From the NCBI GenBank assembly GCA_023431245.1, contig JAEYXO010000296.1, positions 1 to 6,840 on the forward strand: 6,840 nucleotides of DNA, in the 5' to 3' direction. This DNA is from Pseudomonadota bacterium (GTDB lineage Bacteria > Pseudomonadota > Gammaproteobacteria > Burkholderiales > SG8-41). The notes beneath the pieces were generated by a model. The model was given only the letters and a program-made list of their open reading frames with translations. It searched no databases and was not told the DNA's origin. How positions within the stretch are numbered: position 1 is the first letter of the stretch; the number at the start of each line of letters is the position of its first letter. The translations under genes were made by a program, and so were the position numbers. Positions 1-4,891 of this stretch are shown here, one piece after another.

Positions 1-230
1 CCCGCCGACGGGAAAGCCGTCGCCCGCTCGGCGTAACACAGCGCACCGATGAGCGAAAACACGCCGCCGATGATCCACACCGCATAAAGCGTGGCCTCGC
101 CGCCGACGGCGCCGGCCACGATCGACGGCGTGCCGAAGATGCCGGCGCCGACGATCAGGCCCACAATCATCGCGCAGGCGTCGGTCAGCGACAGGGTCTG
201 GCGCGGCGCCGCCGCGTTGGGGTTGCTCAT
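1..230 (-). CDS. APC-superfamily amino-acid/polyamine permease, N-terminal part (runs off window)
   Basis: This gene is cut by the window edge: 76 codons from the ATG at 230 are visible and the rest lies before base 1. The protein starts MSNPNAAAPRQTLSLTDA. It then has a first membrane helix containing VGLIVGAGIFGTPS, the glycine-rich helix-1 signature of APC permeases in which the broken helix binds the amine and carboxyl groups of the substrate. A second helix follows (AVWIIGGVFSLIGALCYAE), then the start of an ATAFPSA motif, matching the usual GALCYAELATAYPxAGG in which Leu is here Arg. The family consists of inner-membrane secondary transporters of amino acids, polyamines and related cations. 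The start is supported by a strong GGGAGGAG ribosome site five bases upstream. It lies 53 bases after the last methyltransferase gene on the same strand, so cotranscription is plausible. Substrate cannot be told from this fragment. Confidence 0.85.
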   Translation of the reverse strand, partial: MSNPNAAAPRQTLSLTDACAMIVGLIVGAGIFGTPSIVAGAVGGEATLYAVWIIGGVFSLIGALCYAERATAFPSA

Positions 231-235
231 GTTGA

Positions 236-243
236 CTCCTCCC
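236..243 (-). promoter_or_regulatory. Shine-Dalgarno site of the APC permease
   Basis: On the minus strand the sequence reads GGGAGGAG, five bases before the ATG at 230. It is the strongest ribosome binding site in the window and allows the permease to be translated independently of the coupled methyltransferase genes upstream. No obvious promoter or terminator is seen in the 53-base gap (231-283). Confidence 0.7.
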
Positions 244-283
244 GGATCGGGCGTACGGCGCCCGTTGTTGGTGACGCTCGGAA

Positions 284-1177
284 TTACAGCTCGTCAGATG
301 CGCGCTTGAGTTCGCCGCGCTGGACCTGTTTGGCGGTCCATGTCGCCTGCTGGCGCGATGCGCCCTCGCCGATGACCACGGTGCCGGTGATGCTGCCGTC
401 GCCGATCTGGCCGGTGAATTCGTGGCGCGGCACGCCGCCGCGGCCGCCGGCCACCAGGCGGATGCGCTCGCCGAGGATGCGGCCGCGCAGGTCGGCGCTG
501 CGGTCACGGATCTCGACCTTGCCCTCGACTTCCTGGAACTCCTGCTGCAGATTGAATTCCATCGGCGTCTCGCGTCCGCCGATGTTCACCAGCGACTGCC
601 ACTTGCCCGGCACCCGCGCCGGCACGACGTAGGAAAACACGTAGCTGATGCCCGGCGTGCCGACCTTCTTTTCCGGCACCACCAGCTCGCGCTGCTCCTC
701 CGGATCCCATTCGCCGAGGTGGTAATCATGGGCGACGATGCGTGTGCCGGGCTTCAGGGACATCAGTTTCGGCCGCAGCTTGAGGTTCATCTCCGGCAGC
801 AGGTAGCTGGTGATCACCGTCGCACGCGACAGGTCGGTCATGAACAGGTTTTCCTCGACGAAATGCACCTTGTCGGTGACGCCGGCCTTCCGCGCGTTCT
901 GGTTGGCGAGTTTCAGCAGGTAGGTGTCGAGGTCGACGCCAAAGCCGCTGGCGCCGAACTTGCTGGCGGCGGTGATCACGATGCGGCCGTCCCCCGAACC
1001 GAGGTCGATCAGGTAATCCCTGGAACTGACCTTGGCCATTTCCAGCATGGTGTCGACCACGATCTGCGGCGTCGGCACATAGACCACGTCACCGCGGCCT
1101 TCCTGCGCCGCCGCCGGCAGCGCGAACATGCCGCCGATCAACATTGTTATACCGCCCATCACGCTTGCGAGTTTCAT
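284..1177 (-). CDS. Exported class I SAM-dependent methyltransferase paralogue 5 (last in array)
   Basis: This is a 297-residue predicted periplasmic methyltransferase; its substrate is unknown. It has a signal peptide (MKLASVMGGITMLIGGMFAL-PAAA|QE, cleavage near residue 24). Then come the YVPTP box (33-37), SAM motif I DLGSGDGR (58-65), the acidic end of strand 2 GVDL (80-83), ATVITSYLLPEMN (119-131) and RIVAHDYHLGEW (146-157). Residues from about 185 form a beta-rich tail domain starting VPARVPGKW. Family members are usually annotated only as class I methyltransferases. The ATG at 1177 is chosen over the in-frame GTG at 1180 because an AGGAG lies five bases before the ATG but only two before the GTG. 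Its ATG overlaps the upstream stop (TGATG). Departures from the other copies are AHDY for SHDF, GEW for GDW, and a basic C-terminal extension after the final tryptophan. Confidence 0.9.
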   Translation of the reverse strand: MKLASVMGGITMLIGGMFALPAAAQEGRGDVVYVPTPQIVVDTMLEMAKVSSRDYLIDLGSGDGRIVITAASKFGASGFGVDLDTYLLKLANQNARKAGVTDKVHFVEENLFMTDLSRATVITSYLLPEMNLKLRPKLMSLKPGTRIVAHDYHLGEWDPEEQRELVVPEKKVGTPGISYVFSYVVPARVPGKWQSLVNIGGRETPMEFNLQQEFQEVEGKVEIRDRSADLRGRILGERIRLVAGGRGGVPRHEFTGQIGDGSITGTVVIGEGASRQQATWTAKQVQRGELKRASDEL

Positions 1178-2103
1178 CACTGCTCCTTGGGTAAACCGCC
1201 GGAAACCACGGCCTGCATGTTGCCGTGGCCCGCGGCGCTGATGTCCATTTTGCCTGTTTTGATCCGGGTTGCCTGCCAGGACAGCGGACGCCCGCCCCCC
1301 GGCAGCTGCACTTCACCGCTGATCGTGTCGCCGCTGATGCGCCCGCTGTAACGCTGCGCGCCGGCGGCGTCGGCCAGCATGAAACTGACGGCATCACCGC
1401 GGATCTTCGCGTCCGCCAGCAGCACCTGCCGGTTTTGCGCCGATGCGCGGCCGTAGAGAACCTGGAACTTCTGCGACAGCCGGGCTTCGTGGCGGACATC
1501 CCCGCCGGTGCCGGGCAGCGTCCACTGCCAGACCCCGGAAAAATCCGCCGGAATCACCCACAGCATGATATCGCTGCGCGGCGGCCCGTACGCCTTGTCC
1601 GGCACGTCGATGGTGATTTTCTGGTCGGGCTGCCAGTCGCCGAAATGGAAGTCATGGGTGACGATGCGCGTGCCCGGCTTCAGCTGCTCGAACAACTGGG
1701 GACGCAGCCTAAGGTTCACCGAGTTGAGCAGGTAGGCGGTGATCACCGTGGCGCGGCCAAGATCGGTGTCGAACAGGTTACGCGCCTCGAACTTCACCTT
1801 GTCGGCGACCCCCTGTTTTGCCGCGGCGGCATTCGCTGTTCTCACCAGGTTGTCATCGAGGTCAACGCCGAATCCGGTAACGCCGAAACGCGTGGCCGCG
1901 CGGATGGAAATGCGGCCGTCTCCGGAACCGAGGTCAATCAGGTAATCACCGGGGCCGACGCCGCCGAGGCCGAGCATCGCATCGACGACGTTCATCGGCG
2001 TCGGCACATAGGGCACGTCGGAAGCCTGCACGGCCGCAACCTGCCAGCACATAGCCGCCGCCGACAGCGCCCCCGCAATACGCGCCGCCACGCCCCGTTT
2101 CAC
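1177..2103 (-). CDS. Exported class I SAM-dependent methyltransferase paralogue 4
   Basis: This 308-residue protein is the longest of the five paralogues. It has a signal peptide with likely cleavage at AAVQA|SD (residue 27), the YVPTP box (32-36), motif I DLGSGDGR (57-64), GVDL (79-82), and THDFHFGDW (149-157). A C-terminal beta-rich domain begins near residue 184 and ends with WQATR (276-280). A 28-residue tail follows (TGKMDISAAGHGN and onward) that the other copies do not share. It is the most divergent in the active-site region: the YLLP found in the other four is YLLN here, and the helix after motif I reads ISIRAATRFGVTG. Translation probably starts at GTG 2103, giving a GTGA four-base overlap with the stop of the preceding gene. 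The only ribosome site is a weak GGTGAG six bases upstream, so coupling is likely important. The substrate is not identifiable; loss of the Pro may mean altered specificity. Confidence 0.88.
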   Translation of the reverse strand: MKRGVAARIAGALSAAAMCWQVAAVQASDVPYVPTPMNVVDAMLGLGGVGPGDYLIDLGSGDGRISIRAATRFGVTGFGVDLDDNLVRTANAAAAKQGVADKVKFEARNLFDTDLGRATVITAYLLNSVNLRLRPQLFEQLKPGTRIVTHDFHFGDWQPDQKITIDVPDKAYGPPRSDIMLWVIPADFSGVWQWTLPGTGGDVRHEARLSQKFQVLYGRASAQNRQVLLADAKIRGDAVSFMLADAAGAQRYSGRISGDTISGEVQLPGGGRPLSWQATRIKTGKMDISAAGHGNMQAVVSGGLPKEQ

Positions 2104-2948
2104 GGCGCACTCACCCGCTGCGCGCGCCAGGAGTGCACGGTCTGCGCCTTGCCGGTGCCGCGGCGCAACTTTCCCTCGATGACATCGCCGCTGACCCGCC
2201 CTTCGAAATAGAGGGCGGCCTCGTTGTCGCGGTCACGGTCATCAACCATCACGAAACTCAGCCGGTCACCGGACAGGCGCGGCTCCCAGATCTGCGAATG
2301 GCGGTCGCTGAACCGTCCGTGGCCGTCGACTTCCTGGTACTGCTGGCGCAGATCGAGCGTCACCGCATGTTCACCGCCGGGCAGCGCCAGTTTCATCTGC
2401 CAGCGGCCCGCCACCTTTGCCGGCACGATCCAGAGGAAGGTGTTCTTGCGGATCTGCGTGGTGACGTCCGGTTTCCAGTCACCGAGCCGGAAATCGTGGG
2501 ACACCAGCCGCGTGCCCGGCTTCAGTTCAAGCAGCCGCGGCTGGAGCCGCGCCATCACGCCGGGCAGCAGGTACATAGTGATCACGGTCGCCTGGCCGAG
2601 ATCGGTCTTGAACAGATCCTGCTGCAGGAACTGCACGCGGTCCGACACGCCGGCCGCCTTCGCCGACTCGATGCTCTCCGCCACCAGTTCCCCGTCGAGG
2701 TCGACGCCGATGCCGCGCGCCCCGAACTTCTGCGCGGCGGTGATCAGCACGCGGCCGTCGCCGGATCCGAGGTCCATCACGAAATCCTGCGGTGTGACTT
2801 GGGCCAGCCGCAGCATTTCCTCGATCACCACATGGGGTGTCGGCACGAAGGGCACATCAAACTGCCAGTGCGTCTGGGCCTTTGCCGCGGCAGCGGCCAG
2901 CAGCGCAGATAGAGAAAAAAATATGTTTAAAAACAAATACTTACGCAT
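2100..2948 (-). CDS. Exported class I SAM-dependent methyltransferase paralogue 3
   Basis: This 282-residue protein is the shortest of the five paralogues. The signal peptide is strongly hydrophobic (MRKYLFLNIFFSLSALLAA, cleavage near AKA|QT, residue 24). It has FVPTP (34-38), motif I DLGSGDGR (59-66), GVDL (81-84), ATVITMYLLP (120-129), RLVSHDFRLGDW (147-158) and the beta-rich tail domain from WIVPAKVAGRW (173-183) to WRAQR (274-278). The loop between GDW and LWIVP is about 11 residues shorter than in the paralogues, and the Asn after YLLP that is present in all others is Met here. The ATG at 2948 overlaps the previous TAA by one base (TAATG). The ribosome site is poor (AAGA), so it probably depends on reinitiation. 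The first 13 codons are notably A+T-rich compared with the rest of the operon. Confidence 0.9.
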   Translation of the reverse strand: MRKYLFLNIFFSLSALLAAAAAKAQTHWQFDVPFVPTPHVVIEEMLRLAQVTPQDFVMDLGSGDGRVLITAAQKFGARGIGVDLDGELVAESIESAKAAGVSDRVQFLQQDLFKTDLGQATVITMYLLPGVMARLQPRLLELKPGTRLVSHDFRLGDWKPDVTTQIRKNTFLWIVPAKVAGRWQMKLALPGGEHAVTLDLRQQYQEVDGHGRFSDRHSQIWEPRLSGDRLSFVMVDDRDRDNEAALYFEGRVSGDVIEGKLRRGTGKAQTVHSWRAQRVSAP

Positions 2949-3850
2949 TATCTTGCGTCCGTATTGAATTCCCGGATCACCGGCGGCGGCGCGATCACAT
3001 GGGCGGCATCGCGAATCTCCACGCGCACCGCATTCCAGGGCGCGGTTTTTCCTGCGGCGTCACGCAGCCTGCCCTCGATCGCCTGGTTGATGCGCGTGCC
3101 GCTGAAGGTCACGCTGCCGCGCCCGGGCAGGGTCAGCAGCACCTCGAGATTGCGTCCGGTCAGCGTCGCGCGCTCCACCGGCAACGCCTTGCCGTCGAGC
3201 GTCGCGCTTGCCTCGAGCTTCTGGTAATTCTGGTTCAGCGACAGTTCCACCCTCTGCGGCCTGCCGCCGGTGTCCACCGTCCACTGCCAGCGCCCGGCCA
3301 CCTGGTCGGGCACCACCCAGTAGAGCACCTTGCTCCGCTGCGAACGTCCCACCGATTTGCCCGGCGCGTCCATTTCGTATTCGATGTCCGGCGGCCAGTC
3401 ACCGAAGCCGTAATCGTGGGACACGATGCGCGTGCCCGGCGCCAGCGCCAGTATCCGGCTGCGCGCCATCAGGTTCACTTCGGGCAGCAAATAGATCGTG
3501 ATCACCGTGGCGGGCGACAGGTCGGTGACAAAGAGATCGCGATCGTAGAATCTGGCGCGGTCCGCGACGCCGGCCTTGCGCGCGTTTTCGTTGGCGAGCC
3601 TGACCAGGCGCTTGTCGAGATCAACGCCGAAACCGCGGGCGCCCCGTTTCTTCGCTGCGGTGATCACCATCCTGCCGTCGCCGGAACCGAGATCGATCAC
3701 ATAGTCCCTGGCCGTCACCTTCGCCGTTTCAAGCATCGCATCGACGACGTTCTGCGGCGTCTGCACATAGGGGGTGTCGCCGAAATCCTGGGCCTGCACC
3801 GCCCCCGCCAGCACCAGGAGCAAGGTGCCGGCCCGAATCAAATTGCGCAT
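2948..3850 (-). CDS. Exported class I SAM-dependent methyltransferase paralogue 2
   Basis: This is a 300-residue predicted periplasmic methyltransferase. It has a short classical signal peptide (MRNLIRAGTLLLVLAGAVQA|QD, cleavage at 20), YVQTP (28-32; Gln where the others have Pro), motif I DLGSGDGR (53-60), GVDL (75-78), ATVITIYLLPEVN (114-126) and RIVSHDYGFGDW (141-152). A beta-rich C-terminal domain runs from VVPDQVAGRW (179-188) to about 276, followed by a proline-containing tail (APPPVIREF, 287-295). In a hand alignment, 72 of 108 residues from the VTAxDY segment to GDW are identical to paralogue 1, so these two are close relatives. The ATG at 3850 overlaps the preceding TGA by one base. 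A GGAGG lies ten bases upstream, inside the end of paralogue 1. The substrate is unknown. Confidence 0.9.
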   Translation of the reverse strand: MRNLIRAGTLLLVLAGAVQAQDFGDTPYVQTPQNVVDAMLETAKVTARDYVIDLGSGDGRMVITAAKKRGARGFGVDLDKRLVRLANENARKAGVADRARFYDRDLFVTDLSPATVITIYLLPEVNLMARSRILALAPGTRIVSHDYGFGDWPPDIEYEMDAPGKSVGRSQRSKVLYWVVPDQVAGRWQWTVDTGGRPQRVELSLNQNYQKLEASATLDGKALPVERATLTGRNLEVLLTLPGRGSVTFSGTRINQAIEGRLRDAAGKTAPWNAVRVEIRDAAHVIAPPPVIREFNTDAR

Positions 3851-4728
3851 CAGCGTGCAGCCTCCGTACGTTCAGCGAGCCACTCCACGCGCGCAGCCAA
3901 GCGCCCGCCCGTCAGCGTCACATCGCCCGCAACACGCCCGCCGTCAACCCGTCCGCTGAAGCGGTGCTTCACTGGCTCACCATTGATCTCGGCGGCGAAG
4001 GAAAACGACAGATCGGCTCCGCGCAAGGTCGCCCCCTGCATCTGCACCGGACGGCCATTGACACGCACAGTGCCGCCAACCGACTGGTATTTCTGCTCCA
4101 GCTGGAACTCGTACGTTTGCGGCTTGCCGCCGACGCTCAGCTGCGAGCGCCAGCTTCCGGCGACCTGTGCCGGCACAATCCAAAGGTAGATGTCGCTGTC
4201 ACCACCGGCACCGGAAAACTTGTCATTGGCGTCCATCCGCACATGCTCGTCGGCTTTCCAGTCGCCCATGTCGAAATCGTGAGACACCAGCCGCGTACCC
4301 GGCTTCAGCTCGAGCAGTTTCGGCCGCAGTTGCAGATTGACCCGCGGCAACAGATACATGGTGATCACGGTGGCCTGCGAAAGGTCGGTCTCGAACAGGT
4401 TGCGTTGGTAGAACGCCACCTTGTCGGCGACACGGTTCCTGCGCGCGTTTTCGTTGGCCTCATCGATCCGCACCGGATTGAGGTCGACGCCGAAACCGCG
4501 GGCACCGTATTTTCTTGCCGCCGTCACCACAATGCGGCCGTCGCCCGACCCGAGGTCGATCAGGTAGTCAGCGGCCGTGACCCGTGCCATTGCCAGCATG
4601 CGCTCGACCACGGCCTGCGGCGTCGGCACGTAAGGAACGGTTGGCTGATCTCCGGACGCATACGCCGGCAGAAAAGCCAACAGGGCCGCACCGGCCATCC
4701 CCTTCAACATCCGCATTGCATGCCGCAT
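3850..4728 (-). CDS. Exported class I SAM-dependent methyltransferase paralogue 1 (first in operon)
   Basis: This is a 292-residue protein. The ATG at 4728 is chosen because GGAGG lies five bases upstream and it gives a clean signal peptide (MRHAMRMLKGMAGAALLAFL-PAYA, cleavage around residue 24-26). An in-frame upstream ATG at 4818 would add 30 polar residues before the signal and has no good ribosome site. Features in order: YVPTP (33-37), motif I DLGSGDGR (58-65), GVDLNP (80-85), NLFETDLS (110-117), ATVITMYLLPRVN (119-131), RLVSHDFDMGDW (146-157), and a beta-rich domain from VPAQVAGSW (185-193) to EWLAER (282-287). Among the five it looks closest to the ancestral sequence, with GVDLNP and no C-terminal extension. 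The PxVPT, DLGSGDGR, GVDLNP order resembles FAM173-type lysine methyltransferases, which suggests protein methylation as one possibility. That function is inference. Confidence 0.9.
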   Translation of the reverse strand: MRHAMRMLKGMAGAALLAFLPAYASGDQPTVPYVPTPQAVVERMLAMARVTAADYLIDLGSGDGRIVVTAARKYGARGFGVDLNPVRIDEANENARRNRVADKVAFYQRNLFETDLSQATVITMYLLPRVNLQLRPKLLELKPGTRLVSHDFDMGDWKADEHVRMDANDKFSGAGGDSDIYLWIVPAQVAGSWRSQLSVGGKPQTYEFQLEQKYQSVGGTVRVNGRPVQMQGATLRGADLSFSFAAEINGEPVKHRFSGRVDGGRVAGDVTLTGGRLAARVEWLAERTEAAR

Positions 4729-4733
4729 AAACG

Positions 4734-4738
4734 CCTCC
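4734..4738 (-). promoter_or_regulatory. Shine-Dalgarno site deciding the start of the first methyltransferase
   Basis: The minus strand reads GGAGG followed by five bases (CGTTT) and then the ATG at 4728. This fixes the start of the operon's first gene at 4728 and leaves 163 bases of non-coding sequence between the two divergent genes. Confidence 0.7.
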
Positions 4739-4823
4739 GCAGTACGCCGGCAACTCCTGCGCTGCCGCCACAGCGCGCCGTTGATGCCGGTTGGATTTGA
4801 CACCGAATGCCTGGCCACGGTCG

Positions 4824-4841
4824 GGTCAAATGGAGTTGACC
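4824..4841. repeat. Perfect inverted repeat GGTCAA-N6-TTGACC, candidate operator
   Basis: The two 6-base arms are perfect inverted repeats around ATGGAG. The right arm is part of TGGAGTTGACC (4831-4841), which recurs with two mismatches as TGGATTTGACA (4792-4802), 39 bases upstream in the same orientation. The region therefore carries three TTGAC half-sites, two direct and one inverted. A dimeric regulator binding this palindrome would sit between the two divergent genes and could control both. The regulator family is not recognised and no regulator gene is in the window. Confidence 0.45.
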
Positions 4842-4891
4842 ACGCCTATGGTAGATTGGCGGCGCATTATAACCGACCCCCCTCACCGACC

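Larger units (their letters stand above)
4729..4891. promoter_or_regulatory. Divergent intergenic region with presumed promoters for both transcription units
   Basis: This region separates the five-gene minus-strand operon from the plus-strand membrane protein gene, so promoters for both must lie in it or close by. The A+T-rich patch at 4865-4873 (CATTATAAC) is the only good -10-like sequence. It reads TATAAT on the minus strand (4871 to 4866) and CATTAT or TATAAC on the plus strand. Neither orientation has a convincing -35 hexamer at 16-18 bases. TTGACC hexamers occur at 4836-4841 (plus) and 4829-4824 (minus), but at wrong distances from that -10. A plus-strand start just after 4873 would give a very short leader before ATG 4892. 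The presence of regulation here is likely; exact promoters are not resolved. Confidence 0.5.

Noticed and set aside
249..263. GGGCG-N5-CGCCC hairpin between the last methyltransferase and the permease, as a terminator
   Set aside because: The stem is only five pairs and is not followed by a T-run on the minus strand; such short G+C palindromes are frequent in this DNA.
422..1351. Long open frames on the plus strand across the methyltransferase genes (also 1225-2211 and 2837-4189)
   Set aside because: They are antisense to genes with clear domains, are rich in His/Arg/Ala, have no motifs, and arise from codon bias in high-G+C sequence.
284..4728. Calling the array genes ribosomal protein L11 methyltransferase (prmA) or another named enzyme
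   Set aside because: Similarity is limited to the generic SAM-binding motif. Export signals and the lack of a D/NPPY motif do not fit those enzymes.
4729..4818. Extension of methyltransferase paralogue 1 to ATG 4818
   Set aside because: It would bury the signal peptide behind 30 polar residues, while a good GGAGG precedes ATG 4728.
4781..4891. N-terminal extension of the membrane SpeE-like protein from ATG 4781
   Set aside because: The 37 extra residues are polar and unlike the family, would span the candidate operator and the -10-like patch, and have no ribosome site. ATG 4892 begins directly with helix 1.
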